Source of the DNA: Pandoraea anapnoica
GTDB taxonomy: Bacteria; Pseudomonadota; Gammaproteobacteria; Burkholderiales; Burkholderiaceae
DNA length: 64,000 bases
Assembly (NCBI RefSeq): GCF_902459765.1
Contig: NZ_CABPSP010000017.1
Span: 62,001 to 126,000 of the forward strand
Direction of reading: 5' to 3'
Shown: positions 53,040-62,919 of the stretch, piece after piece
Layout: every line of letters begins with the position of its first letter
Numbering within the stretch: position 1 is the first letter of the stretch
Notes under the pieces: generated by a model
Database searches by the model: none
The model's input: the letters and a program-made list of their open reading frames with translations, nothing else
Told to the model about the DNA's origin: nothing
Translations under genes and position numbers: made by a program

Positions 53040-54281
53040 TCAGGCGTTCTTCGCGATGAAGTCGCGAATCTGCGGATAGATCACGTTACGCCAGCGACTG
53101 CCGGAGAAAATCCCGTAGTGTCCGCACTGTGGCGCGGTGAAATGCGCGCGGCGTTTCGCCGGGATACCGGTGCAAAGCTCGTGCGCAGCTTGCGTTTGCC
53201 CGCTACCGGAGATGTCGTCCAGCTCGCCTTCGATAGTGAAGAGCGCCGTGGTCTTGATGTCCTGCGGACGCACACGCTGACCGGCCACATCCCACGTACC
53301 ACTCGCGAGGCTGAAATCCTGGAACACGGTCTTGATGGTGTCGAGATAGTACTCGGCCGCCATGTCGAGCACTGCGTTGTACTCGTCGTAAAAGCGGCGG
53401 TGCGAGTCGGCGTCGTCGCTGTCGCCGCGCATCAGATCCAGATAGAAGTCCCAGTGCGACTTCAGGTGACGATCCGGATTCATGGCAACGAAGCCAGCGT
53501 GCTGCAGGAAGCCCGGATACACGAGGCGTCCGGCGCCGGGGTAGTTCGAAGGCACCGCATGAATCACGTGGTTCTCGAACCATTCGTACGGCTTGTTCGT
53601 CGCGAGGGAGTTGACCGACGTTGGGCTCTTGCGAGCGTCGATCGGGCCACCCATCATCGTCATGGTCTTGGGCGTCTTCTCGCCGTTCGACGCCATCAGT
53701 GAGATCGCGCCGAGCACAGGCACCGTCGGCTGGCAGACCGAAATGACGTGCAGGTTTTCAGCGCCGATGTGGCGGATGAATTCCTGGATGTACGCAACGT
53801 AGTCATCCAGATGGAACGACCCCGCATCGAGCGGCACCATACGCGCGTCGACCCAGTCGGTGATGTACACCTTGTGATCCTTAAGCAACGTAGAGACGGT
53901 GTCGCGCAGCAAAGTGGCATGGTGACCCGAGAGCGGGGCCACGACCAGCACGACCGGGTCGTCCTTGAGTTGCCCCACGGCGCTCGCGTCGTCCGCATAT
54001 CGCTTGAAACGCAACAGGCGGCAGAACGGCTTCTCCATCGCGGTCATTTCCACGACCGGGATGTTGTGACCGTCCACTTCGACTGCCTTGATGTTGAATT
54101 CGGGCTTTTCGTAGTCCTTGCCAAGCCGGTAGAGCAATTCGTATCCGGCGGCGATGCGGGGCGCGCCCGGCATCATGGCAAGCAGGCTGCCCGGGTTGAC
54201 GAAAGTCGTCGCCGCCGCCTTTGCCCACGTGGTGAGGGGATTCAGCCACGCACGGTTGTACTCATGAATCTGATACAGCAT
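53040..54281 (-). CDS. phaZ: Intracellular poly(3-hydroxybutyrate) depolymerase
   Basis: Mobilises stored PHB granules to 3-hydroxybutyrate oligomers. 413 residues with no signal peptide. The active-site triad of the Ralstonia-type PhaZ is present at the family's positions: Cys183 (SVCQPTVP, in place of the usual lipase-box serine), Asp355 (EGELDDISG) and His388 (PQCGHYGIF). Start MLYQIHEYNRAW at 54281; the frame opens 20 codons earlier, within the promoter. Indicates a PHB-storing organism. Confidence 0.96.
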   Translation of the reverse strand: MLYQIHEYNRAWLNPLTTWAKAAATTFVNPGSLLAMMPGAPRIAAGYELLYRLGKDYEKPEFNIKAVEVDGHNIPVVEMTAMEKPFCRLLRFKRYADDASAVGQLKDDPVVLVVAPLSGHHATLLRDTVSTLLKDHKVYITDWVDARMVPLDAGSFHLDDYVAYIQEFIRHIGAENLHVISVCQPTVPVLGAISLMASNGEKTPKTMTMMGGPIDARKSPTSVNSLATNKPYEWFENHVIHAVPSNYPGAGRLVYPGFLQHAGFVAMNPDRHLKSHWDFYLDLMRGDSDDADSHRRFYDEYNAVLDMAAEYYLDTIKTVFQDFSLASGTWDVAGQRVRPQDIKTTALFTIEGELDDISGSGQTQAAHELCTGIPAKRRAHFTAPQCGHYGIFSGSRWRNVIYPQIRDFIAKNA

Positions 54282-54311
54282 GTTGTGTGCCCTGAGGCGG
54301 ATGATGGGGGA

Positions 54312-54341
54312 ATTATGCAACCGTTTATCGCGGGTGTGCAA
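54312..54341 (-). promoter_or_regulatory. Promoter of phaZ
   Basis: On the minus strand TTGCAC (54341-54336), 18-bp spacer, CATAAT (54317-54312), predicting a start near 54305, about 24 nt before the phaZ ATG. Confidence 0.55.
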
Positions 54342-54448
54342 CGCAGCATAACCCTGATATATGGCATTTCTGCATCAGGTCGATAGTCTTAGCTTATTCA
54401 GGTCATTGTTATTAACTATCGTTGCTGCGATGCAACAATTCGAGATGC

Positions 54449-54480
54449 AAAAAAAGCCCGCTGGTGGGCGGGCCTTTCTG
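54449..54480 (-). terminator. Terminator of tyrB
   Basis: On the minus strand GCCCGC-CCACCA-GCGGGC is followed by seven T residues. It lies 43 bp past the tyrB stop. Confidence 0.9.
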
Positions 54481-54522
54481 TCGCGTCGGCAGCCGCGATC
54501 ACCGACCGCGGCAAGCCGTCAA

Positions 54523-55722
54523 TCAACGCAGCACTTGCGCGATGGCGGACGCCACGGTGTCGATGTTCTTGTCGTTGAGCGCGGCCACGCAGATACGGCC
54601 GGTGCTCACGGCATAGATACCGAACTCTTCGCGCAGACGCTCGACCTGATCGGCCGTCAGGCCGGAGTACGAGAACATGCCGCGTTGCTTGATCACGAAC
54701 GAGAAGTCACGTTCGACACCGTGGGCACGCAGCTTTTCGACCAGTGCCAGACGCATCGCGCGGATACGTTCACGCATCTCGGCGAGCTCTTCTTCCCACA
54801 GGGCGCGCAGTTCGGCGTTGCCCAGCACAGCGGCGACGACCGAGCCGCCGTGCGTCGGCGGGTTCGAATAGTTGGTGCGGATCACGCGCTTGAGCTGCGA
54901 GAGCACGCGGGTGGACTCGTCCTTGCTGCCCGTCACGATCGACAGGGCACCAACGCGTTCGCCGTACAGCGAGAACGACTTGGAGAACGAGCTCGAGACG
55001 AAGAAGTTCAAGCCGGTGGAGGCGAACAGGCGCACCACGGCGGCGTCGGCGTCGATGCCGTCACCGAAGCCCTGATAGGCGATATCGAGGAACGGCACCA
55101 GCTTACGGGCCTTCACGACTTCCACAACTTGCGCCCACTGATCCATCGTCAGATCGACGCCGGTCGGGTTGTGGCAGCAAGCGTGCAGCACGACGATCGT
55201 GCCTTCCGGTTCCTTGCCGAGCATGTCCAGCATGCCGGCGATGTTCACGCCGTGCGATTCGGCGTCGTAGTACGGGTACGACACGACGTTAAAGCCAGCC
55301 GTCGTGAACAGGGCACGGTGGTTTTCCCAGCTCGGATCGCTGATGGCGACCGTGGCGTTCGGGTTCAGTTGCTTCAGGAAATCGGCGCCGATCTTCAGCG
55401 CCCCCGTACCGCCCAGTGCCTGAGCGGTGATCACGCGGCCTTCGGCCAGGACTGGCGATTCCTTGCCGAACAGCATTTCCTGGACGGCCTTGTCGTACGC
55501 AGCAATGCCTTCGATCGGCAGATAGCCACGCGGCAGGCCCGCTGCCACGCGTTGTTCTTCCGCTGCCTTCACGGCCTTGAGCAGGGGCAGTTTGCCTTCT
55601 GCATTGAAATACACGCCAACACCCAGGTTCACCTTATCGGTGCGGTGATCGGCGTTGTAGGCTTCGTTCAGACCAAGAATGGGGTCGCGCGGGGCGAGTT
55701 CGACAGCGGAAAAGAGGGTCAT
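54523..55722 (-). CDS. tyrB: Aromatic amino acid aminotransferase (class I)
   Basis: PLP enzyme interconverting aromatic amino acids (and aspartate) with their 2-oxo acids, 399 residues. The Schiff-base Lys248 is in SSSFSKSFSLYGERVG; ACCHNPTGVDLT holds the PLP-contacting Asn, and GRICVAAL the C-terminal substrate-carboxylate Arg. TyrB and AspC cannot be fully separated by eye; tyrB fits the annotation commonly given to this family in beta-proteobacteria. Divergent from uvrB. Confidence 0.92.
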   Translation of the reverse strand: MTLFSAVELAPRDPILGLNEAYNADHRTDKVNLGVGVYFNAEGKLPLLKAVKAAEEQRVAAGLPRGYLPIEGIAAYDKAVQEMLFGKESPVLAEGRVITAQALGGTGALKIGADFLKQLNPNATVAISDPSWENHRALFTTAGFNVVSYPYYDAESHGVNIAGMLDMLGKEPEGTIVVLHACCHNPTGVDLTMDQWAQVVEVVKARKLVPFLDIAYQGFGDGIDADAAVVRLFASTGLNFFVSSSFSKSFSLYGERVGALSIVTGSKDESTRVLSQLKRVIRTNYSNPPTHGGSVVAAVLGNAELRALWEEELAEMRERIRAMRLALVEKLRAHGVERDFSFVIKQRGMFSYSGLTADQVERLREEFGIYAVSTGRICVAALNDKNIDTVASAIAQVLR

Positions 55723-55844
55723 TTCGACGGCTCGAGGCAGGTAGTAGGAAAATGCAGCGGGTCGGCCGCAACTTACGCAGGTTCGGCCCAGCGAGGTATT
55801 TTAGCGAAGATTACCCGCGCTTGTGGTAAACACCGGCCCGCTGT

Positions 55845-55872
55845 GCACGAATTCGTGCCTTTTCGGCACGAA
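55845..55872. promoter_or_regulatory. Three GCACGAA half-sites between tyrB and uvrB
   Basis: GCACGAATTCGTGC (55845-55858) is a perfect 14-bp palindrome, and a third copy GCACGAA at 55866-55872 is inverted to the second, forming an 8-bp-arm stem TTCGTGCC-TTTTC-GGCACGAA. It lies 123 bp upstream of the tyrB start and 182 bp before uvrB. Not a LexA, TyrR or other box I recognise. Confidence 0.55.
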
Positions 55873-56013
55873 AACTGCCACGCATTGCCAGAATTTGACG
55901 AAATCGCCGGGTACGTGACTCGCGCGCGCCTCCCGCGGGCTGCGTCTGCGTTGCTTGCGGTGGCCCGATGGGATGGCTGTCACCCATCGGACTCAGGGAA
56001 TCGTCCGACGCGC

Positions 56014-56019
56014 TAAAAT
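56014..56019 (+). promoter_or_regulatory. -10 element upstream of uvrB
   Basis: TAAAAT (56014-56019) predicts transcription from about 56026, 28 nt before the ATG at 56054. It overlaps the in-frame ATG at 56018, which therefore is unlikely to be the start. Confidence 0.4.
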
Positions 56020-56053
56020 GCCGGATTACGTCCCTCATGCTCGCGCCCCCGCC

Positions 56054-58141
56054 ATGACCCCTGCGGCTGACACCGATCTCGACGAAAGCAAGTTCCTGAC
56101 GTTCCCCGACTCGCCTTATCAGCTCTATTGCCCGTTTCCTGCGGCAGGCGATCAACCCACTGCCATCACCCAGTTGACCGAGGGGATCGACGACGGCCTC
56201 GCGTTTCAGACGCTGCTGGGCGTGACCGGCTCGGGCAAGACGTTCACCATGGCGAACGTGATTGCTCGCATGGGACGTCCGGCCATTGTGTTCGCACCGA
56301 ACAAAACCCTGGCGGCACAGCTGTATTCCGAGTTTCGCGAATTCTTCCCGCGAAATGCGGTGGAGTACTTCGTCTCGTACTACGACTATTACCAGCCGGA
56401 AGCATATGTGCCGCAGCGCGATCTGTTCATTGAGAAGGACTCGTCGGTCAATGAGCACATTGAGCAGATGCGGCTGTCGGCGACGAAAAGCCTGCTGGAA
56501 CGCCGCGATGTAGTGATCGTCGCCACGGTGTCCGCCATCTACGGTATCGGGAATCCGAGCGAGTACCACCAGATGATCCTGACCGTGCGTCAGGGCGACA
56601 AGCTGGGGCAGCGAGAGATCATCGCAAGACTGATCGCGATGCAGTACACGCGTAACGAGACGGACTTCGGGCGCGGCACGTTCCGCGTGCGCGGCGACAC
56701 CATCGATATCTTCCCGGCGGAACACGCCGAGCTGGCGTTGCGCGTGGAGCTATTCGACGACGAAGTCGACTCGCTGCAACTCTTCGACCCGCTCACGGGG
56801 CGTGTGCGCCAGAAGGTGCCGCGATTCACGGTGTATCCGTCCTCACATTACGTGACCCCGCGAGAGACGGTGCTCCGAGCGATCGAGACGATTAAGGACG
56901 AACTTCGCGAGCGGCTCGACTTCTTCTATAAGGAAGGCAAGCTGGTCGAAGCGCAACGCCTCGAACAGCGTACTCGCTTCGATCTGGAGATGTTGCAGGA
57001 GCTGGGGTTCTGCAAGGGCATCGAAAACTACTCCCGACATCTGTCGGGCGCGGCGCCCGGCGAACCGCCGCCCACGCTCGTCGACTATTTGCCTCCAGAC
57101 GCCTTGATGTTCCTCGACGAGTCCCACGTGCTCATCGGCCAGTTCAACGGCATGTACAACGGCGACCGGGCGCGTAAGGAAAATTTGGTCAATTACGGCT
57201 TCCGTCTGCCGTCGGCGCTGGATAACCGTCCGCTGAAGTTTGCCGAGTACGAACGCAAGATGCGTCAGGCGATCTTCGTCTCTGCGACGCCCGCAGATTA
57301 CGAGGCCAAGCGTACCGGGCAGATTGTGGAGCAGGTGGTGCGTCCGACTGGGCTTATCGATCCGACGATCGATGTGCGTCCGGCCCGTACGCAGGTGGAT
57401 GACGTGCTCTCGGAAATCAACAAACGCGTGGCGGTGGGTGAGCGTGTCCTCGTGACGACGCTCACGAAGCGAATGGCCGAGCAATTGACTGAGTACTTGT
57501 CCGATAACGGCGTGAAGGTCCGTTATCTGCACAGCGATATCGACACCGTTGAACGCGTAGAAATCATCCGAGACCTGCGTTTGGGCGCGTTCGACGTACT
57601 CGTCGGTATCAACTTGCTGCGCGAGGGGCTGGATATTCCGGAAGTGTCACTGGTCGCGATTCTGGACGCGGACAAGGAAGGCTTCCTTCGCGCCGAGCGT
57701 TCGTTGATTCAGACAATCGGGCGGGCCGCGCGCAACGTGAACGGTACCGCCATCTTGTACGCAGACAAGATGACCGAATCGATGAAGCGGGCGATCAGCG
57801 AGACGGAGCGTCGTCGCGCCAAGCAGATGGCGCACAACGAAGCGCACGGGATCGTGCCGCAAGGCGTGAAGAAGCGCATCAAGGACATCATCGACGGTGT
57901 CTACGATCCGGAAGGCGCTAAGGCGGAAATGGCAGAGGCCAAAGAGCAGGCGCACTATCAGGACATGTCCGAGAAGCAACTGGCTCGCGAGATCAAGAAG
58001 CTCGAAAAGCAGATGCAGGAGCATGCACGCAATCTGGAGTTCGAGAAGGCGGCCAAGGTGCGGGACCAGTTGCTGCACGTCAAGGCGCTGGTGTTCGGTA
58101 CCGATGGCGCCAGCGAAGCGGAATTGGGGCCGAAGGCCTGA
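56054..58141 (+). CDS. uvrB: Excinuclease ABC subunit B
   Basis: Helicase-like damage-verification subunit of nucleotide excision repair, 695 residues. Walker A GVTGSGKT (56-63), the beta-hairpin region [12 protein letters not shown], the DEAD-like motif LDESH, motif [11 protein letters not shown] and a C-terminal UVR domain ([29 protein letters not shown] region) binding UvrC. ATG 56054 is chosen from the position of the -10 element; ATG 56018 is in frame. No LexA box found near it. Confidence 0.96.
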   Translation: MTPAADTDLDESKFLTFPDSPYQLYCPFPAAGDQPTAITQLTEGIDDGLAFQTLLGVTGSGKTFTMANVIARMGRPAIVFAPNKTLAAQLYSEFREFFPRNAVEYFVSYYDYYQPEAYVPQRDLFIEKDSSVNEHIEQMRLSATKSLLERRDVVIVATVSAIYGIGNPSEYHQMILTVRQGDKLGQREIIARLIAMQYTRNETDFGRGTFRVRGDTIDIFPAEHAELALRVELFDDEVDSLQLFDPLTGRVRQKVPRFTVYPSSHYVTPRETVLRAIETIKDELRERLDFFYKEGKLVEAQRLEQRTRFDLEMLQELGFCKGIENYSRHLSGAAPGEPPPTLVDYLPPDALMFLDESHVLIGQFNGMYNGDRARKENLVNYGFRLPSALDNRPLKFAEYERKMRQAIFVSATPADYEAKRTGQIVEQVVRPTGLIDPTIDVRPARTQVDDVLSEINKRVAVGERVLVTTLTKRMAEQLTEYLSDNGVKVRYLHSDIDTVERVEIIRDLRLGAFDVLVGINLLREGLDIPEVSLVAILDADKEGFLRAERSLIQTIGRAARNVNGTAILYADKMTESMKRAISETERRRAKQMAHNEAHGIVPQGVKKRIKDIIDGVYDPEGAKAEMAEAKEQAHYQDMSEKQLAREIKKLEKQMQEHARNLEFEKAAKVRDQLLHVKALVFGTDGASEAELGPKA

Positions 58142-58148
58142 GGCTGAT

Positions 58149-58178
58149 GGCGGCGAGGCACATCAATGCCTCGCCGCC
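58149..58178 (+). other. 12-bp perfect hairpin between uvrB and the phosphatase gene
   Basis: Arms GGCGGCGAGGCA / TGCCTCGCCGCC around CATCAA, ending 19 bp before the next ATG. No T-run follows, so it is more likely an mRNA stabilising or processing element than a full terminator. Confidence 0.55.
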
Positions 58179-58197
58179 TCCGATGGACTGAATCCAA

Positions 58198-58674
58198 ATG
58201 AAGAAAACATCAGTTTTGTTTATCTGCATGGGTAACATCTGCCGTTCCCCGAGTGCCGACGGCATCTTTCGCGACCGACTCGCCAAAGCGGGATTGTCCG
58301 ATCTCGTCGAGGTCGATTCGGCGGGCACGCACAGTTATCACATCGGTCACGCCCCGGATGAGCGTACGCAGGCGGCAGCCGAGCGGCGCGGCTACGATCT
58401 GAGCGCACTGCGGGCGCGTCGCGTCGAAGCGAGCGATTTCGAGCGATTCGAATGGATCGTGGCCATGGACGACGCAAACGTCTCGGAGCTCACGGCACGC
58501 AGCCCCGCAGCGTTTCGTCACAAGATCGTCCGGTTGATGGATTTTGCGACGCGTCATGACGCGACCGAAGTGCCCGATCCCTATTACGGCGGCGCACAAG
58601 GGTTCGAGACGGTGCTCGACTATATTGAAGACGGTCTGGATGGCCTGCTCGTGCGTTTGAGACAGGCCGACTGA
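58198..58674 (+). CDS. Low-molecular-weight protein-tyrosine phosphatase
   Basis: 158 residues. The catalytic CX5R loop is at Cys10-Arg16 (FICMGNICRSP) and the general acid in VPDPYYGG near residue 127. This cytosolic family dephosphorylates tyrosine on proteins; some members act on tyrosine kinases of polysaccharide export, but no kinase is nearby. It lies 56 bp after uvrB, and ahead of the isc region, a position common in beta-proteobacteria. Confidence 0.93.
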   Translation: MKKTSVLFICMGNICRSPSADGIFRDRLAKAGLSDLVEVDSAGTHSYHIGHAPDERTQAAAERRGYDLSALRARRVEASDFERFEWIVAMDDANVSELTARSPAAFRHKIVRLMDFATRHDATEVPDPYYGGAQGFETVLDYIEDGLDGLLVRLRQAD

Positions 58675-58893
58675 TCGGTTGTCGGCGCGCGCATCCTCGT
58701 GGGGAGACGGCGTATGTGTTGCGATCGGTGACGAGATCGCTTCGCGAGTTGTCCCAACAAGGCTATCATTCGGCCCTCTTTGACGGGATGAGGCCGGGCA
58801 GTGCGATTTGTCGTACGCCAGAAGTGCCGGTGACTCCCGTGTCCCTTCTGTTTCTGTCGCTGAATCTGTAGCTGACTACGCACTTTCCGATCC

Positions 58894-61002
58894 ATGTTCA
58901 ATTCGCTCACTTTGTACTGGCGCAAGTGGCGCGCCTCGCGCCATGCAGGTCATCAACTCGACGAACTGCTCGCGCACGCGGATCCCGCAGCGCCGCTGGC
59001 CGTACGCAATCAATGGTTGATCGAGTTGGCGCATTGGGTGCAAAAGCGCGGCGCGATTGTCAACGAAGTGCGCGGGGAGGGGGAGGCCGCTCGATACCGG
59101 CCGCATACGCGCCTACGCTATTTGCTGCAAATGCTGGAGCGTAATCCGCAGTGGCGGCTGTCGGTCGCGCGCACGCTGCGTAGCGTCATCAACGAAAGCG
59201 ATGCCATTTCGCTACTCTGCGACACCGGCATGCCGGTGCGGCCCGGCTTTTGGGGCGCGCTGGCCGAGCGCATCGAAAAGGCGCTGATTCCGCCGCCGCC
59301 TACGCGACGGGACCTCTCGGCGTTGTGTTCTCTGATGTTTCCCGATGGGGACGCTGCCGACTGGATCGCTGCCATGCCCGCCGAGTTGCTGGGCGATCTG
59401 ATTGCGCTGCTTCATCACGGCGAGGCGGACGACGCCGACGTGGACTGGAATCCGTTCGCCGAGGATCTGCTTGCCGCGATGCATCACCTTGTCGACCAGA
59501 TCGCGTCGACGGGACTCTCACAGGCCGTCCGCTCGCGTCTTACGTATTCCCGCGTCACCGATTCGCCGTTTTATCGGCTCGGGCGCGCGATGCAGGCGCT
59601 TGAGGATGCCGGTCAGGAATTCGCGCACGGCGCGCCGCCGTCGCAATTGTTCGTGCAGCAGATCAACGTATTTCGCGCACTGCTGGACGATTGTGGCCGT
59701 GCAGTGCGTGACGTATATGCGCACCTCGACGAAAACGGTGTCAGCGTCGATATCGTGTTTCAGGTCGAGCGTGCGAAGGCACGGATTCGTCGTCTCGAAC
59801 GTTTGCTGGAGGCGTGGCTGACCTACGGGGATCGCGGCGATAGGGCTACAGCGCGCGTGCGGTTGCTCGCCGACCTGGTGAGGGCCAATCGTGCGAGCCA
59901 GAGCGTGGGCGAACTGGCGCGAACGTCGTTTGGCTTGCTGGCGCGCAAGGTCGTCGAACGCAGTGCGGAGACCGGCGAGCATTACATCGCGCGCAATCGC
60001 AGCGAGTATTTCTCGATGCTGAAGATGGCCTGTGGCGGCGGATTGGTGACGGTCGTGACCGTCTATATCAAGTTCATGATTGCCGGGGCCCACTTTCCGA
60101 CGGTGGTGGAGGGGTTCTTTGCCGGGGCCAACTATGCGTTGTGTTTCCTGTTCATGCACTTCTGCCACTTCACGCTGGCTACCAAGCAACCGGCTATGAC
60201 GGCACCGGCCATCGCAAGCAAGCTCGATGATGTCGATACGCCAGCGGGGATGGATGCTTTCGTCGGTGAGGTGATCGCTCTGGTGCGTACCCAGGCGGCA
60301 GCGATCTTCGGCAATCTGACGATGGTTTTCCCGTTCTGCCTGTTGGTGCAGTGGGCGGTGTCGGCGGCGCTTGGTGCAAACACCATCTCACCGGAAAAAG
60401 CGCACGCGACGCTGAATTCGTTTTCGATTCTCGGTGTAACGCCGTTCTTTGCGGCGCTGACCGGCGTGTTGCTGTGGTGCTCCAGCCTGATTTCCGGCTG
60501 GGCGGACAACTGGTTCGCCTTGCATGGCATTGGCGACGTCCTTGCATACAACCGCCGTCTGCGTTTCGTTTTTGGACGTCAGGGCGCTGCGCGGCTCGCC
60601 GACTGGTGTCGACGCCACATCGCGCCGGTGCTGGGCAATCTCATGCTCGGCTTCATGCTGGGACTCGTGCCGGCCGTGCTGACGGCATTTGCTTTGCCGT
60701 TCGAGGTCCGCCACGTGACCCTGTCGACCGGGGCGATCGCGACTTCGATCGGCGTGTTGGGTGGTTCTGTGCTCCACGATCCGGCGCTGTGGCTGGCGTT
60801 CGCCGGTGTGGCTGCCATGGGGCTGCTCAACGTCGGTGTCAGTTTTGCGTTAGCATTTCACATGGCGCTTCGATCGCGTCCACTGCGATTTGGCGACCGT
60901 CGGCAAATTCACCGCGCCATCTGGCGCGCCGTGCTGCGCAATCCCTTGGTGCTGCTGTTTCCTCTGGGCTTGCCCCGGCCGGAAGCTCGTCCCGAAAAAT
61001 AA
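58894..61002 (+). CDS. Gcr/SpecificRecomb-family membrane protein ('site-specific recombinase')
   Basis: 702 residues. The N-terminal half is soluble and helical; the C-terminal half has at least six hydrophobic segments (MACGGGLVTVVTVYIKFMIA, ALCFLFMHFCHF, GNLTMVFPFCLLVQWAVSA, FFAALTGVLLWCSSLISGW, NLMLGFMLGLVPAVLTAF, ALWLAFAGVAAMGLLNVGVSF). It matches the family named 'site-specific recombinase' after Neisseria Gcr, yet shows no tyrosine- or serine-recombinase motif. Function unknown; I regard the recombinase label as doubtful. Confidence 0.85.
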   Translation: MFNSLTLYWRKWRASRHAGHQLDELLAHADPAAPLAVRNQWLIELAHWVQKRGAIVNEVRGEGEAARYRPHTRLRYLLQMLERNPQWRLSVARTLRSVINESDAISLLCDTGMPVRPGFWGALAERIEKALIPPPPTRRDLSALCSLMFPDGDAADWIAAMPAELLGDLIALLHHGEADDADVDWNPFAEDLLAAMHHLVDQIASTGLSQAVRSRLTYSRVTDSPFYRLGRAMQALEDAGQEFAHGAPPSQLFVQQINVFRALLDDCGRAVRDVYAHLDENGVSVDIVFQVERAKARIRRLERLLEAWLTYGDRGDRATARVRLLADLVRANRASQSVGELARTSFGLLARKVVERSAETGEHYIARNRSEYFSMLKMACGGGLVTVVTVYIKFMIAGAHFPTVVEGFFAGANYALCFLFMHFCHFTLATKQPAMTAPAIASKLDDVDTPAGMDAFVGEVIALVRTQAAAIFGNLTMVFPFCLLVQWAVSAALGANTISPEKAHATLNSFSILGVTPFFAALTGVLLWCSSLISGWADNWFALHGIGDVLAYNRRLRFVFGRQGAARLADWCRRHIAPVLGNLMLGFMLGLVPAVLTAFALPFEVRHVTLSTGAIATSIGVLGGSVLHDPALWLAFAGVAAMGLLNVGVSFALAFHMALRSRPLRFGDRRQIHRAIWRAVLRNPLVLLFPLGLPRPEARPEK

Positions 61003-61050
61003 GAAATTTCACAAGTGGACGAGGGAACTTCCGCAAAAAATGGGCCAGAA

Positions 61051-61102
61051 GTACTTGACTAAATTCGTAGGGAATTTATACTTGACGAAAATAGTCGAGA
61101 TT
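61051..61102 (+). promoter_or_regulatory. iscR promoter with two tandem IscR type 1 boxes
   Basis: TTGACT (61055-61060), 16-bp spacer, TATACT (61077-61082). Two adjacent 25-bp sites (61051-61075 and 61078-61102) match the E. coli type 1 IscR consensus ATASYYGACTRWWWYAGTC at about 21 and 22 of 25 positions over its full length. Both share TACTTGAC. [2Fe-2S]-IscR bound here would block the promoter, giving feedback control of the operon. Confidence 0.75.
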
Positions 61103-61118
61103 AATCCCCTGCATCATC

Positions 61119-61646
61119 ATGAGACTTACCACGAAAGGCCGTTTCGCCGTCACGGCGATGATCGACCTGGCCATGCGCCAGGACGCGGGTCCCGTGACGC
61201 TTGCGGGCATTAGTCAGCGTCAGCGAATTTCGCTCTCCTATCTGGAGCAACTGTTCGGAAAGCTTCGCCGCCACGAAATCGTGGAGAGCGTGCGCGGTCC
61301 GGGCGGCGGTTACAGTCTTGCGCGACGCGCAGAAGAGGTGACGGTCGCCGACATCATCATTGCGGTCGACGAACCGCTCGACGCCACACAGTGCGGCAGC
61401 AAAGGCAATTGCGAGAAGGGCCAGGACGGCCATCGCGGCCACTGCATGACGCACGAGCTGTGGGCGACGCTCAACCAGAAGATGGTTGAGTATCTCGATT
61501 CCGTTTCCCTGCGTGACCTCGTCGAGCAGCAGCGCAGCAAGCAGGCCCAACAGGCTGTGCTGCGCGACACGCGCGAGTCTGGCAACAACAACCAGACGAT
61601 GACGACGCGTATCCCCAATTCGGTCTTTGATATGGCCCGTTCATAA
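61119..61646 (+). CDS. iscR: Fe-S cluster assembly regulator IscR
   Basis: Rrf2-family winged-helix repressor carrying a [2Fe-2S] cluster, 175 residues. Cluster ligands are Cys92, Cys98, Cys109 and His112. Compared with E. coli (92, 98, 104, His107) there is a five-residue insertion between the second and third cysteines, with two extra histidines ([12 protein letters not shown]). DNA-recognition segment [21 protein letters not shown] is intact. First gene of the isc operon; iscS starts 31 bp downstream. Confidence 0.97.
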   Translation: MRLTTKGRFAVTAMIDLAMRQDAGPVTLAGISQRQRISLSYLEQLFGKLRRHEIVESVRGPGGGYSLARRAEEVTVADIIIAVDEPLDATQCGSKGNCEKGQDGHRGHCMTHELWATLNQKMVEYLDSVSLRDLVEQQRSKQAQQAVLRDTRESGNNNQTMTTRIPNSVFDMARS

Positions 61647-61677
61647 CAGGCGCCACGGCACGATCCTGGAGCACCCC

Positions 61678-62901
61678 ATGAAAAACGACACCCTCAACCT
61701 CCCCATCTACATGGATTACAGCGCCACGACGCCGATTGACCCGCGTGTCGTGGACAAGATGTTGCCTTTTCTGCGCGAGCAGTTCGGCAACCCGGCATCG
61801 CGCAGCCACTCGTTCGGCTGGGCCGCGGAGCAGGCGGTGGAAGAGGCACGTGAGGAAGTCGCCAAGCTGGTGAATGCCGATCCGCGCGAAATCGTGTGGA
61901 CGTCAGGCGCGACCGAGTCGAATAACCTCGCCATCAAGGGCGCGGCGCACTTCTATCAAGGCAAGGGCAAGCACCTCATCACCGTGAAGACCGAGCACAA
62001 GGCCGTGCTCGATACGATGCGTGAGCTGGAGCGCGAAGGCTTCGAAGTGACGTATCTCGACGTCAAGGACGATGGCCTGCTGGATCTGGAAGTCTTCAAG
62101 GCAGCGCTGCGTCCGGACACGATTCTCGTGTCGATCATGGCCGTGAACAACGAGATCGGTGTGATTCAGGACATCGCTACGCTCGGCGAGATCTGCCGTG
62201 AGAAGGGCATCATTTTCCACGTTGACGCTGCGCAGGCAACCGGCAAGATGCCGATCGATCTCGCGGCACTGAAGGTCGACCTGATGTCGTTCTCGGCGCA
62301 CAAGACGTACGGCCCGAAGGGTATCGGTGCGTTGTACGTGCGTCGCAAGCCCCGCGTGCGTATCGAAGCACAGATTCACGGTGGCGGTCATGAACGCGGT
62401 ATGCGTTCGGGTACGCTCGCTACGCACCAGATCGTCGGCATGGGCGAGGCGTTCCGTCTGGCCCGTGAAGAGATGGCCGTCGAGAACGAGCGCGTGCGCA
62501 TGCTGCGCGACCGTCTGCTGAAGGGCTTGACGGAGATGGAAGAAGTGTATGTGAACGGCGACATGGAACAACGTGTCCCGCACAACCTGAACATCAGCTT
62601 CAATTTTGTCGAAGGCGAGTCGCTGATCATGGCGATCAAGGATGTGGCGGTGTCGTCGGGTTCGGCGTGCACGTCGGCCTCGCTCGAGCCTTCGTACGTA
62701 CTGCGCGCTCTGGGCCGCAACGACGAACTGGCGCACAGCTCGATTCGCTTCACGGTGGGTCGTTTCACGACCGAGCAGGAAGTCGACTATGTGGTCGAAC
62801 TGCTCAAGAGCAAGATCGGCAAGCTGCGCGATCTGTCGCCGCTGTGGGAAATGTACAAGGACGGGGTCGATCTCAATTCGATCCAATGGGCCGCACACTG
62901 A
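61678..62901 (+). CDS. iscS: Cysteine desulfurase IscS
   Basis: PLP enzyme that takes sulfur from cysteine for Fe-S clusters and tRNA thiolation, 407 residues. PLP Lys209 is in [10 protein letters not shown] and the persulfide Cys331 in [14 protein letters not shown]. Start [19 protein letters not shown] at 61678 with GGAG upstream. Works with IscU (next gene, 18 bp downstream). Confidence 0.98.
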   Translation: MKNDTLNLPIYMDYSATTPIDPRVVDKMLPFLREQFGNPASRSHSFGWAAEQAVEEAREEVAKLVNADPREIVWTSGATESNNLAIKGAAHFYQGKGKHLITVKTEHKAVLDTMRELEREGFEVTYLDVKDDGLLDLEVFKAALRPDTILVSIMAVNNEIGVIQDIATLGEICREKGIIFHVDAAQATGKMPIDLAALKVDLMSFSAHKTYGPKGIGALYVRRKPRVRIEAQIHGGGHERGMRSGTLATHQIVGMGEAFRLAREEMAVENERVRMLRDRLLKGLTEMEEVYVNGDMEQRVPHNLNISFNFVEGESLIMAIKDVAVSSGSACTSASLEPSYVLRALGRNDELAHSSIRFTVGRFTTEQEVDYVVELLKSKIGKLRDLSPLWEMYKDGVDLNSIQWAAH

Positions 62902-62919
62902 GTATTCAAGGAGTTAGCC

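Noticed and set aside
54361-56016. 551-codon rightward open frame
   Set aside because: Antisense of tyrB and crosses its terminator; no recognisable domain.
55723-56053. Search for a LexA box controlling uvrB
   Set aside because: No CTGT-N8-ACAG match within the tyrB-uvrB spacer on either strand.
58894-61002. Mobile element or integrase suggested by the 'recombinase' family name
   Set aside because: No terminal repeats, target duplications or recombinase catalytic residues; the neighbourhood is a conserved housekeeping region.
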